64,000 bases of DNA from Multifurca ochricompacta (Eukaryota > Basidiomycota > Agaricomycetes > Russulales > Russulaceae), in assembly GCA_022496185.1 (NCBI GenBank), contig WTXG01000053.1:62001-126000 (forward strand), read 5' to 3'. The notes beneath the pieces were generated by a model that worked only from the letters and a program-made list of their open reading frames with translations, made no database searches and had not been told where the DNA came from. This document shows positions 1 through 11,326 of the stretch, piece after piece. Every line of letters begins with the position of its first letter. Position 1 is the first letter of the stretch. Both the position numbers and the translations under genes were made by a program.

Positions 1-1296
1 ACTATCTATGGAGTGGGGGGTATTGGCCTACATTGGATAGTGTACAAGATAGAAAAGTTGGGAGATCATCAGCTTTCTGAGATGCAGGGTTGGAAAGACG
101 ATATCGCTAGTGGCACATCATACACACAGTTCCAGACCATATCCAGTCTTGTACATAACATAACCTGACTGTCCTGGATGCGCATCTTTGGCATCCCGGA
201 CCGCTTGAAAGTCATCCTGAGGGCGCGCGTGTTATACAAGTCGACTTTCTTAGATTTAGATAAGATAAGAAGGAGTCCGGACCGATCTGACCCGGTCCAC
301 GCGATGCAAAGTAGTTGCTGCCCTATGCAGCAATGGACATTATAGATACACGCGGCCATTGTTTGAGTAATACAAACTGATAATCTGATTATAGTGTAGT
401 CTAAAGTAGTCTAGTATGTATTTTAGATAATGCCAGACGGGCAGAAACGATCGCGCGTTAGTAAATAAGATGTGTCAGGGTACTTAGGAGAGTAGCTACT
501 GATAACTAATTAGATTTACATCACACCCTCGATCTGTTTTGCTATTTTGTTAGAATAGTACTAGGACTTATTTAAAGACACCCTGAAGCACGCTGCAGAC
601 CCCATCTTGTCCTCTTGGGGCTGTAGGTGCGCTTTATCGCTTTATCTTTGTATTTACTTAGGCCCAACTGATCTTGTCCTCTTGGGGCTGTAGGCTCTTA
701 GCAAAGTTCAATATAGGTTTATTCTTGCTGCATAAGCAAGGCAGAGTCCTCTGACTGCTTCAAGCCTTACGTGTGCATTAATATCTGTGTTCTGGGCAGC
801 TTCCGACTAGGATTTCATCACCTCTGAGTTTACTATGACTTTTACATCTTATCTAATCTAACACTGCAAGTGCGGGATAGAAGCACCCGTTACACTGACC
901 ATATCTTTGTGAACATACTTTGTTCTTCGGCTCCATAACTCGTGAAGCACCACCTGCGACTCAGGTTGCTCTTAGAGAACACACTCTTGTAGTTACTGCA
1001 TGCATGTTATATATTGGATTAAAAAAAGAATACATCCTGCAGGACATTGATGGCCATGGCCCATGTATGGTATATGGAAGGTTATATTCGATGAATATGA
1101 GCCCACGTATAGCAGAACAAAGAAATCCGAAAATTACATAAATGGTTGGGGCTGAACTCTCACAGTACAGCCCCTGTAAGTCACGGGCGCAAGTGTACAA
1201 CTCAAAATGGAGTAGAGCCATCGTTCGCCCTATGTTCGGTGGATTTCGAAGCAGGGCCAGCTCTACAAATTGCATACATGAACTCACTTCTGAATT
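1..1296. other. no recognisable gene
   Basis: AT-rich stretch with only short open frames and no domain I recognise. The one structured item is a 24-bp direct repeat listed separately. It is also the region downstream of the minus-strand CCCH gene that ends at 1297. Confidence 0.5.
604..694. repeat. 24-bp direct repeat pair
   Basis: Two identical copies of a 24-base sequence beginning ATCTTGTCCTCTTGGGG lie at 604-627 and 671-694, separated by 43 bases. The copies are exact by eye. No flanking element or coding role is visible; a local duplication is the simplest reading. Confidence 0.7.
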
Positions 1297-2328
1297 TTAC
1301 GTTTTCCTGGGCATGTCACACACCTTTCGCCTGCGGAGTAGCGTCCGCTCGGGTTTTGCACCCGACGGCAAGTCCTCATACGCCACAGAGCGCGTGATCT
1401 TTCCAGAAAGGGGAACAAGCGGAAAGCGAGAGAAAGGGACGGGGGGTATTTCGTCAAGGAGTTCCCTGAGAGAGGATTTTTGGGGAACAGTTGGCGCTGT
1501 AAAGGGTTGGAAACCGGACAAAGGCATTGAACACTCCCGTTGCGATTCCATGTAAAGCTCAGTGGTCTTAGAGGATCCTATGGAGTGAGTTTGCGAAAGA
1601 GGGAGCACAGGAGAATGTGACGGAGGAGCGCGTCTTCGTGAACGTCTCCTGGTAGCTCTGGCCCTGACAGCAGAGCGATACGGATGCAGTGAAAGTGGAG
1701 TTGTCAGGCGTGGAATATCAAGGAGTGGCTCGTCGGGCGTGGGAAAAGTCACATTTTGGTGCTTCAACGGACAGAAAGCGCCGCGTGTGCATGCAGACCC
1801 TAAGAGACACGGTGTATATTTCATATCTGTCCATCTTTGCTCTTAAAGTCAGCTCTCGATCAGGTTTTGAGTCTCACGTACAGGGTATGGGATCCACAGG
1901 GTGCATAAAGACACAGTCTCTGCTTCCACGATGACACAGCCCCTGTATATACTCGTAGCAATGTGCCACCCGGACGCCACGTTTTGGTCGTTGGCCAAGA
2001 GCAATCAGTAGCTTGGGGTCGTGAACACTGGAACAATTTAAGAACTGAGAACTGGGAACACGAGGGCCACTTACAAGCGGCAATGTTCACCGTATGAGCA
2101 GCGTCCCTTGAGGGCGTAGTGCCTACATAGCGCGGTTCTGTAAGTGGGACTTCCTGGCTCTGCCCTAGGTAACAACTGGCAATGCGTCGGGTATCCCGGA
2201 GAGGGGCCCTTAAATAGAGATGCAGATGTGGTAGCAGGGCTTGCTCCCTGGAAATGCGGGAATTGCTGTCGTTGGGCGGTGTTGCATATCCTGGAGGCTG
2301 GATTTGCGGAGGGTGCCAACCCAAACAT
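1297..2328 (-). CDS. CCCH-type zinc finger protein (3 exons)
   Basis: Spliced model: exons 2328-2075, 2027-1882, 1826-1297, about 309 aa, with introns of 47 and 54-55 nt (donors GTAAGT and GTACGT, acceptors CAG). Three CCCH fingers are visible. Finger 1 is CX8CX5CX3H (CRHYALKGRC, SYGEHC) and is completed only by splicing: its last cysteine is in exon 1 and its histidine in exon 2. Finger 2 is CX7CX6CX3H (CYEYIQGLC...CVFMH). Finger 3 is CX5CX5CX3H (CLLGSACTRGAFCPLKH). The C-terminal half is Ser/Arg/Pro-rich (RATRRRSRRRAPP), perhaps a nuclear or RNA-binding tail. CCCH fingers usually bind RNA; the actual target is unknown. The start at 2328 is the first ATG in frame; an upstream exon cannot be excluded. 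A second gene at 10124 has the same intron position in its finger, so the two look related. Confidence 0.75.
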
Positions 2329-2423
2329 ATTCTATGTTGTGTGCAGTTCAATTATACAGAAGGAGCAGGTGGAGTAGAATAATGCAGTAGCCCGACTTAT
2401 TCACATTTATACAAGATCGTGGG

Positions 2424-2768
2424 ATGAGCTTTGACACTGTGGACCTGTGCATGGGTCAAGCAAGCAACAAGTCCTCGCTTTTCATGGAGTATAGCTGTCG
2501 TACGGTACGGATCTCGAAGCCGACTAAATCCAAAGTAGCAGCAACTCGGAAGCAACTTGAACAGTTGTGGTCGTCAATGAAAGACAAGAGATATTCGAGC
2601 TATTCAAACTTGAAGGTTGAAAAATCCAGTAGCGCCGTGAACGAGACTCGGGTTCCTGCTCTGATCCAAATGTCCATGCGGTGCTGCGTGCGACACGAAA
2701 ATAGCTATGATTTGATTGATATTTTCCATCTATTCGAGATCCTTAAAGGTAAGGCCGATGTAGCTTGA
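2424..2768 (+). CDS. hypothetical small protein, doubtful
   Basis: A 114-codon open frame, Lys/Ser-rich with a basic first half (ISKPTKSKVAATRKQLEQLW) and an amphipathic end (DLIDIFHLFEILKG). A possible donor GTAAGG follows ILKG and a possible acceptor TTGCAG lies 30 nt on, so the true end may differ. No family is recognised and no other support exists; it could be a chance frame. Confidence 0.22.
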   Translation: MSFDTVDLCMGQASNKSSLFMEYSCRTVRISKPTKSKVAATRKQLEQLWSSMKDKRYSSYSNLKVEKSSSAVNETRVPALIQMSMRCCVRHENSYDLIDIFHLFEILKGKADVA

Positions 2769-4515
2769 GTTCTTGCAGGAACTGGTAAGTAGCCAAGATG
2801 TCTGTCGATGAAGTCCGGCTAGAGCGAACCACCACCTTTGGACCCGGGGGCCCATGCTTAGGGCCATTTCACCTGACGGTCATAAGAAATAAGAAACTAT
2901 TTGGGCATCTCGGCGAGTTACTCCCATTGATTCTCTAGGCACAAGAAATTGTGTTGGGTGTAGAAATAGGACTTACCGAACTCCCAATTTCATTTATCGA
3001 ACATGCGCATTACAGTCCACAATCCAATCTTCCTGTCGATCTCTATTCTCCTTTGCTACTGCTTCCTCAATCCCCGTATTTTCGTTGCTACCTGGGCGGG
3101 TAACTGTGTCAGTAACAGTAAAAAAAAAACAGTAACATTGTCCAGAGCGCCTAAGCGGATGGCAGGGCTCGCACTCAAACCCTTCGCAAGCACGTGACAG
3201 TCTCAATCCAGGACACGTCCTGCATAGATGTCTCAATGTTATTCCACGTTCCACCTCTATCTGAGCAAATGCTTTGCAGAAGAAGGGAGGGTCCGTCGTT
3301 ATCCGTGCTAGTAGTCGCTAGTTTTCTCTGGGGGGAAGGGAATTTCACTATCGCTCCGCTTCCGCAACCTCACGATTGACGTGCTCCTTCTCAGCGCAAA
3401 ATGAGGCTCGTGTCGGTGCCGCTGTTGATTCACCTAACCCCTCATCTTTTCAATGACCTGAAGAGTCACGCTATATGAATACTTCGCCGTGCTTATTCTT
3501 TGTAGCAATATGTCAAGGAGCAGTGCAATTGGCTATCTCGTCAAATGAAGAATTTGAGCTGAGACACCGCGTTCCGATGGGATGATATGGTGTATGTAGG
3601 CCAATGTCATCAACAAGGAACGACAAATTCTGCTCAGGTTACCTTTTTGTGCACACCTAAACCGTGCCGTGTGTAGGGTAGAGGGTCAGGATGCCGCAGG
3701 GTGCCAAGCCTGCTTACCGCTCGGATGTATACTTACTGTTACGGTGGTCTACCGTTCTGCTCCGAACACCAACGGAGTTTCAGTGATGAGACAATTCCTT
3801 TGCACGCAAGGGCAAAGGAAAAGAAAAGACAGTTGTTGTTTCGCAAATAGAGAGGTCTAAGAAGTTTACAAAGAGCTCAAGACTGAAGTCTTCGGAAGAT
3901 GGCGTTGTAACAGAGAAGAGCGTTGAGGACGCTGCCATATACTTACTCCTTTCCCCCGCTTCTTGCCGTCGACACCTCGGATCTATAAAACGCACATCAT
4001 ATGTACCCGGATTCCCTACGCATGTAGAACACTATACCTAGCCGGACATCTCGTGCAACGGGTAAAGATGAGGAGCGCACATGCCGAACCTGAACAAGCC
4101 ACTGCATGCCCCTGTGAAGCCACAACTCTTCTCCAGGCTTCTAACTACATGCAGCTTCCGAACCAGATTTTCCCAGAAACATACAGAGGAAAGAGGTGCT
4201 TAGAAGCCCAGAGTCCTACAACATGATCTCCTGGAAATCGACAGTCACTTGCCGCCCGTCACTTCATTAAGGATGTTCAAACGTATCCACGCGATCCACA
4301 CGGTTGAAGCCTTATGTCCAAATTAAACCCCACTGAATAGGTGCCGAAAATAGGGAAGCTTGACTATTCCATAATATCAACGTGCGTAGCTGCATGACGC
4401 CGCCATGCGGGTCTGATCTCATCGTACGAAGTACAGCACATACCGTATATCCTCTACAAATCGACCGCTTGCCGCATTCATGCAGCTCAGGAGATCCCCC
4501 GCAATCCAACCACAT
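2769..4515. other. no recognisable gene
   Basis: About 1.7 kb with only short, mutually overlapping open frames. No conserved motif, tRNA signature or repeat was found. It lies between the doubtful small ORF and the ankyrin remnant. Confidence 0.45.
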
Positions 4516-4960
4516 TATACAGAACGATCCGCGCTTGCCAGACTCCATGCTCCCTCAACGCTGTCATCCGATAGCAACTGCGCGACTTCGGGGTGATCCC
4601 TCTCTGATGCTACCTGGTAAGGCATCTGATCTTTATTGTTGCGGGCACGGAGGTGCGCGCCGTATCTGAATAACGCCTCGGCAACCTCGAGATGTCCATT
4701 GTGTATGCCACCAAGTGCAAGGCAGTCCAATGTGCGCTGGCTCGATAGGGACGGTAGACGCTCAGTGCACTATCGTCACCAGGGTCTTCATTCCCACATC
4801 AGGTGATCCTTCGTGTTGGCCTGTGCGTGCAGTGCGTGCAGTGGCCGGCGGCAACCTACTTTGTCCGCTAAACACTTGTGCAACTTCGGCATCATCTCCA
4901 CGCCATTGCTAGACCTCTCCGGACGGCGCATCTTCTTTCAGCAGTAAGAGGCGAAGCCCA
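4516..4960 (-). pseudogene. decayed ankyrin-repeat fragment
   Basis: On the minus strand the frame at 4730-4516 reads as the end of an ankyrin array (GHLEVAEALFRYGA then NKDQMPYQVASERDHPEVAQ). Just upstream the expected WTALHL start of the same repeat is in another frame, so the repeat is broken near 4706. Further upstream (4760-4960) only scattered ankyrin-like words remain, with stops. It lies immediately downstream of the NLR-like gene and in the same orientation. I read it as the tail of a duplicated or formerly longer ankyrin gene. The break near 4706 could also be a sequencing deletion, but the upstream stops argue for real decay. Confidence 0.6.
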
Positions 4961-5142
4961 ACAGCCCTGCTGCCTTGAAGTAGAGGTAGTGCTCGTCGAC
5001 AATCATAACCAGGATGATGGAGAGGAGTGGAAAATCAATATTATTTGAACTAGTACAACATCATGCATCACGTTAGGCTGCCTATTATACATTGTTCCTC
5101 ATGTTCTCCTGTTTACTAAACCCCAAAAAAACCTATGTCTCC

Positions 5143-8100
5143 CTATCGCCTCTTCCTCCTGCGCTCGGCGCTATTTTCCAAAAAGGTATCGGACGTACCA
5201 CTGTGCCGTGCTGCTGACGACGATTCCGCGAATTGAGACCTGTCCCCATAGTTATTCCACAGATCCACACTTGCACCACGCTCGATTAGCAACTTGGCAA
5301 CCTCAATCATCTCTCCTCCAGATGCCAGGTCAAAGGGACTTTCGTTTCTCGAGTTCCGCGCGTTGATATCCGCACCGTACTCCAACAACAGCCTCACAAT
5401 TTCGATATGTCCACCCTTGGACGCAGTATGCAACGGAGTTGGAGCCTTGTACTCATTGTTCGACGCGTTAACGTCTGCGCCACGCAGGAGCAACACTCGT
5501 ACAACTTCGAGCTTTCCTTGAGCTGACCCCAGTTTCAATGGCGTCTCGCCATTTCCGGTCTGCGCGTCGATATGAGCGCCGTGTTCGAGTAACAAGCTGA
5601 CCATGGCGTCATGTCCACACAACGATGCTATGTGCAATGGAGCCCAGGCCCAGGTACTCCTGATCTTGATATCTGCGCCACGCTCGAGAAGTAACGATGC
5701 AACATCAATGGCGTTGTTCTCCGAAGCAAGATACAAGGGTGTCCTGGAGTCTACGTTACGCGCGTTAACGTTGGCCCCGTAGTCGAGCAATAATTTCATA
5801 ACTTGATGACATCCCTTGAGCATGCCATATGTAACGGCGTCGCACCCAGTTTGTCCTCGGCACTCGTGTCGGCGCCGCGATCAAGCAACGCTTGTACAAC
5901 GTCAGCACTCCCGTTACAGGCTGCTAAGTGTAATGGGGTGTTCCCGTCCTTTTCTGTTGCGCTTACGTCGGCACCACGTTCTAGCAAGAACCGCACGACT
6001 TGAATGTGTCCCTTTCTTGAGGCCGCGTGTAATGGAGTCGCGTTCTCCCTATCTCGGGCATCCACATCCGCACGGCGGTGAAGTAGTGACCAAGAAGCAC
6101 CGAGTCCCCCAATGCTTGATACCAATTCCAAGGGGTTCCAGTTTCTCCATTTCTGGGTGTCGGTATATCCCCCCCTATCAAGGAGGAGCCGCACAACATC
6201 AAGATATCCGTTTTGCGATGCTATGTGTAGTGGGGTCTTATTCCGATTGTCCCGCCCATTGACATACGCTCCACACTTGAGAAGTATTTGTACAACCCCA
6301 GAATAGCCCCCACTTGAGGCAGCATGCAATGGCGTCGTAAAGCTACCGCCCTTTGAGTTTACGTCCCTTGGACGTGCAATGGAAAGGCGTTCTGTCAGGC
6401 CTTGGAATCCGCATAGTGCCGCATAGTACAAGGGGGTCACTGCCGGTCGCGTGGGTTGAAAGCCACGCACCTGCCAAGGAGTGTCGAAGTTATGTATCCA
6501 GAGCCATGCAGAAAATTGTGGCTTATCCTGGTCAAAAAGACGATCCATCCCATCTTTAACGGCTAGGGAGACCTTCTCGAAACGAGCATGGTTAACCCAG
6601 TTCTCGGCAGCATAGGTAACCAGAGGAAAATCCTTGATGCTCTCCACATCTATGCAGTCGTCCAACTGAAGCAGGACGGTAAGGCAAGTCTGCGCAAGGA
6701 TGGTATGCGCAGGTTCAAGGGGGACGTGGAAACGGGAAATACTCCCTCTAGAAATGGCGAGGCGGTCTGAAGTTAGGAACTCCTTGACAGAGAAGTGGGA
6801 AAACTGCACGACTCGGGAGGCATCGGTATTGATAACAGCGATCAAGCTCGAACATGCAGACAACAGGGCATCCTCCGCATCCTCCGGGCGCCAACCCATG
6901 ACGACCTTGGGTGTGATGCCTGCATCCAGCTGAACTGCGAAAATCTCGGCAAGCTCCTCGATGCGAAGGGGGCGAGCTGACACCGCGAGACATTGGAAAA
7001 GACGATGGGCATATTCTTGCTTCTCTTTGTCGATCCCGAGCAAAGCGCGCTCATATGTTTCATCCAAAGTCGCGGGAAGCTCACCTAGTGCCCGCCGGAT
7101 ACTCGCTGGGAAACAGCGACGCAGGGTTTCTAGTTGGCAATAAACCCATCGGAACCTGTTTGAAAAGATTAGCTTTACGGGAGATAATAACGGTGAGGCA
7201 CGTACATTCCATCGACTCTTTGTGAAAGCGTATCAATCACCAGTTTTCTATCCTCCTCTCGCCATTTCGCCATCTTTGGGTCGGAGCAGACAATGGAATT
7301 GACATAGTCAATGATATCCTTCTTCTGTTCATTCTCATCGTGAAGGGACACACGATGGGGTGCCAAAGGCTCCATGATAGCTCGGATGTCAACTTCAGGG
7401 CGACTGGTGATGCATATGCGCAGATTTGGAAGATGTAATGCGACCAGCTCTTGTATGAGCTGAAGGACTTTTTCCCGAGGAGATGGCATCCCAGAAGTGT
7501 TGGGACACTCATCGAGCGCATCCACGATGATGTAAATTGCAGGTTGTCCAGGCATTTTAAGCATGGCACTAAGACGTTGTGATAGGGTGGTGTCACTGGG
7601 CTGCTGAGAGCCTTGACGATGCTTCGAATACAAGTCAGAAAGGATGTCAGACCAAGTGTCGGATTGGCCGCATAGCTGGAAGAGGAGAGAAGCGAGCAAT
7701 CCGCGGTAGTCCTGCTTTGTGGTGTCCTTGAAGTCGAAATAAGAATACGCCATGGAAGCCAATCCAGCCTCTCGCATGCTTTCGATGTCATGGATGATAG
7801 TGGAACTGCCGACAGAATAAGTTTCCTAGGTGAACTTGATTAAAAAAACGGCGTACCAAAGGATGCTCTTTCCTGAGCCCGCTGGTAAGTCAGAAGGTCA
7901 TTAAGTAGCAATGAAGACGCGACAAATTAGGAGGCAGTACGTTTGCCATGGATCCAAAGCAAGGAACCAGTCGTTTTCCATTCTTTGTAGACGCTTCCGT
8001 GAATGAACCAAGCGGAGGTTCCGTTATGATGAGCTTCACGTGCAGTATTGTGGTTTATCGACGGATCTGGCGGAGAGAGCCAGTTTCTGACGTCTCTTTG

Positions 8101-9203
8101 AAGCTGATCACCTACAAAACGATTTTAGCCCCACCCACGGTAAATAGCGGTAATGTGTGACGTACGTTTCATCTTGTTTATGTCATTGGCTGTCTGCTGC
8201 ATCGTAACTAAAATGCAGATAAGTGAGACTCAAACCCACATATAAGCCAACATACCTAAGGCCTGACGGATGCCCTCCGTTGACGCCTTGCCGTCTAACC
8301 GGATAAGAGTTCAACACAGGACGAGCAAAGCCAAAGAGAAAGTGATGCGCACCGTCCATGACCACTTTCATATTATTGACAAGACCGTAGATGACCTCTA
8401 GCGTCTGTGCAACCGTCGTCCGAGCCTCCTCCTGGGTGAGTCGGTCCAGCCTCTGGAGCACTGCCTCAACATCGCTCTCTCCCAATAACTTCTTTGCGTA
8501 CTTCTCTGCTATGTGTCAATACAAGAGTGATTTCCCAGAGGGGAAAAGCTTACTAAACCGTCCTTGCTTAATTTGCTTCGTCGCCAAGGCTAGGACGGAG
8601 ACCAATTCGACCAATATTTTCACCGCGATCTCTGTCATTGCGGGGGTGGGCGGAATACCGGTGTAAATCTTAAGGCGCTTGAGGAAGTTTTCAAGGCATT
8701 CGAAGAGCTCTACGAGCGCGTCGTAGCTTGCACTAACATCTTTGGCCGTCTGGCAGTCGCAGATATACGTTAATATGGTTCCAGAAGAGAAGGAAAGACA
8801 CACACGGCAAACAGTATGGCGATGCCAGCAAATATAACTTTTGCGGGTGGGAAAGCCTGAAGTATATGAGTATTTTAGAGCACGAACCAAGCCTAGGACA
8901 AGGACATACGAAGGTAACCCCCTCGTTGATGATCCCGCTAGTGGATAGTCCGTGCAGGATGTGAACTGTCGGGTTGAGCCATTTCAACAACTTCCGATCG
9001 CCGTTACGAAATTCATCAAATGCTAGAGCTTGCTCTTGCAGTGCGTTAAGGATGTCATCTGGGGAGTCGCAAGTTTGGAGTGTGATGGCGAGCGGATCCT
9101 TGGCAAGGTCTTTCCCGGTCTTCTCAGCGTAGCTTGCCAAGGCCGAATTGAAAAGGGACTGGAAATTAGAGGAGGGTATAACTAAATTAGCAACTGGGAG
9201 CAT
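5143..9203 (-). CDS. NLR-like STAND protein: Goodbye - NACHT - ankyrin repeats
   Basis: Ten exons give about 1194 aa: 9203-8910, 8856-8806, 8749-8554, 8505-8353, 8294-8256, 8207-8166, 8111-7941, 7881-7857, 7805-7206, 7155-5143. All junctions keep phase with GT-AG ends. The first about 100 residues match the fungal STAND N-terminal 'Goodbye' type (TGKDLAKDPLA, then WLNPTVHILHGLS). Next come a helical segment, the WLSPPDPS linker and a NACHT NTPase: Walker A GKPGSGKSIL, Walker B IYIIVDALDEC, and ICITSRPE. About eleven ankyrin repeats follow (TPLHAASRKGH, VVRFLLERGAD). NLR-like STAND proteins are thought to act in non-self recognition or regulated cell death; the ligand is unknown. The ankyrin array is broken near 5815: the frame ending in CSRDVIKL and the frame starting MLKGCHQVMKLLLDYG join if one base is added. 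So the copy is either recently disrupted or carries an assembly error. Confidence 0.85.
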
Positions 9204-10123
9204 TGGGTACGCTCTATATCAAACTTATGGGCAAGGGGAGCGGCGCAACAACCCTGGTCTTGACGCCCGACTCAAATGATATTGCCGCCGATAAGGGGAA
9301 ACAGACGCTCAGTATGCAGTATGTTTTGACGCCCGGATGGTCACTGTCCACTTCCATAACTTACTTTTGAATCTGGTCCCAAGCTAATGAGGATTTAGCT
9401 GACATGTTTGTCAAATGACAACACCTCTCTATGCTTAACATTACACATTTCGCGAACCATTCTCCTGGTCAACCCCAACTGTGCTCTCATAAATGCCGAT
9501 TCAGTTGGAGACTCACAGTCTCCCTTCCACCACGGAAACTTGTGGCCGATGATAGCATACCCCGTAGAAAGCTTTGATCAATAATGCATTCATTGGTTAT
9601 AAACGAAAAACAATGGGAGACGACAATAGCCCGCGCGTACCGAACCTTTGACTTTTCATTTCATATACAGATTTAATTAACAAAGGCAGGCAGGCCATTA
9701 GCCATTGTTACCTGACTGACGCTGCGCTTTTGCCCTTGGTACGGCACACAGATCACGTGGGGTGTCGGTCTCACACTCTCTCTTCAGCAGCTTTCCAGTT
9801 CCGAGTGCTTTTGTTGTGGTCAGCGAGTTCACAAAGTCACAAAGTCAAAGTCCCCCATTGACCCATTCCCATGAAATCAACATTGCAAGCAAGAATGAAT
9901 GAGGTGGTTGCGACGCAGCTCTGGCCACTTAATCCTTTCATCTCTATAAATTAAACTTGCATGGCGGCCAACTTTCACCCAACTTCATCACAACCATCCG
10001 CCTCCTACTGGTTCTAGATCACGTACACCTCGTGTCCACAGAGAGTTTTTAACAAATAAAATTAAGTGATGGCTTCCTTCGCGTATAACAGTTCGTTCTT
10101 TTCTTTCTTACCTCCACTCAATC
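9204..10123. other. intergenic, divergent promoters of NLR-like and CCCH genes
   Basis: A 920-bp spacer between two divergently transcribed genes. It holds a CACGTG core at 9756 and a TATAAA at 9945. No open frame of interest was seen. Confidence 0.5.
9945..9950 (+). promoter_or_regulatory. TATA-box candidate for the CCCH gene at 10124
   Basis: TATAAA lies about 175 bp before the ATG at 10124, in an otherwise non-coding spacer and followed by a CA/CT-rich leader. The position is reasonable for a fungal promoter, but the transcription start is not known. Confidence 0.3.
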
Positions 10124-10921
10124 ATGTTGACGCATATTCCGCTACTCCTTCGCGCGTTCGTCCACTTGCCAGCCCGCATTACTGAACTCCCTCGTATACC
10201 TGCTTCTCAATCCTTCAACTTATACGATATGATGGATTCACCACTCCTCCACAATTGTGGCGCGACTCTACCCACGACTTATCCCGGCAAGCCCCCGCGA
10301 TTCCTATGGGCCAAAGCGGCTTTTGGACCGCACGCTGCCCCATCCCAATCGTTCTTGCCCCGCGACGTACTGGAGCAGCGCGCGCGAACCCCATGCCTGC
10401 ATTTCGAGCATCATTTGGGCTGGTGCCCCTATGACATGGATTGTCACTTGTGAGTTTCCACCTCCCCCTCCCACACACACCTCTTCCCCAATCTGACGAA
10501 CGATATTGTTATTGACTTTCACCCCTCTCCTCCCCCCTCCCCCCGCCCCCTCACCCCCAGCCTTCACGATTATTCCCGTTTCCCGTCTCGCGTTGACTCA
10601 GGTGCCTCGAGCGGCCCTCCCACGCCGTCGTCTTCGTCGAACAGCTTCCACAGTAGCCCGATGCTTCTACCTGCATACTTCCCCCCGAGCGGGAGCTCGT
10701 ACAGCTCACAGCCCCCCTCCCTCTTTCAAGTTCCCCGTAAGTCTCACACCGCTCATCTACATCTCCGATATATATTTCTGACTCTGTTTTTGTCGGGATT
10801 TATAGATCACGGATTCGTCCCTCAAACTTTTGGCGGGACGACCTACTTTCCCATCCGCTTGGACAATGCCCGTCTGGGATACGTTACTCCTACTGGCGTT
10901 CAAGTGTTCACGGATCATTAA
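10124..10921 (+). CDS. CCCH-type zinc finger protein (3 exons)
   Basis: Exons 10124-10449, 10561-10736 and 10806-10921 give 205 aa; introns are 111 and 69 nt with GTGAGT and GTAAGT donors. A single finger CX9CX5CX3H is seen (TPCLHFEHHLGWCPYDMDC, then H-F-L-H). As in the gene at 1297-2328, the intron splits a Phe codon in phase 2 between the third Cys and the His, so the finger exists only after splicing. After the finger the chain is Ser/Pro-rich (GPPTPSSSSNSF). The C-terminus (TYFPIRLDNARLGYVTPTG) shows no known domain. Likely nucleic-acid binding by family; the function is unknown. Confidence 0.7.
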
Positions 10922-11326
10922 ATGGTGATGAGGCACAAAAATCCCACCTGGGCACGGCCGACAAGTTATGCATACCGCTGGCCACCTCTATCTCCTCACT
11001 TGGTCGTTCAAGGTGAATACACACCGCATTCTAGGTGTTGTTGTGGTATTACCCGTCGCTTCGCGACAACCCAACCTGTGTATGCTTATGTTTTTGTTGT
11101 TATCCCTATCCCGCCATCGAGTTCGTTACTGCTCGCCACCGTCTACTCACCTTTCTAATCCCTGCCTGTATTTTTAATGCGTAATCAAATTATGAAAGAA
11201 ATCAAGGCGAGTATGATGTCAAGACAAGATAATATAACCACCATAAGACTGGACCTCATAGGAACAAACCGAGCGCAGGGTAAACACCGAGGTGTGGCTC
11301 TTGACTTGCCCGATTCGTGGGTACCA
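10922..11326. other. intergenic between convergent genes
   Basis: A 405-bp spacer between the 3' end of the plus-strand CCCH gene and the 3' end of the minus-strand gene at 11327. Nothing else is recognisable. Confidence 0.5.

Noticed and set aside
69..1555. Several 70-137 codon frames on both strands
   Set aside because: They overlap one another, show no motif and partly overlap the antisense of the CCCH gene.
3100..3200. Second tRNA gene
   Set aside because: The GCCTAAGCGG-like stretch lacks a T-arm and acceptor pairing.
5294..6993. Plus-strand and alternative-frame ORFs within the ankyrin region
   Set aside because: Antisense or shifted readings of ankyrin repeats; the minus-strand frames have the repeat consensus.
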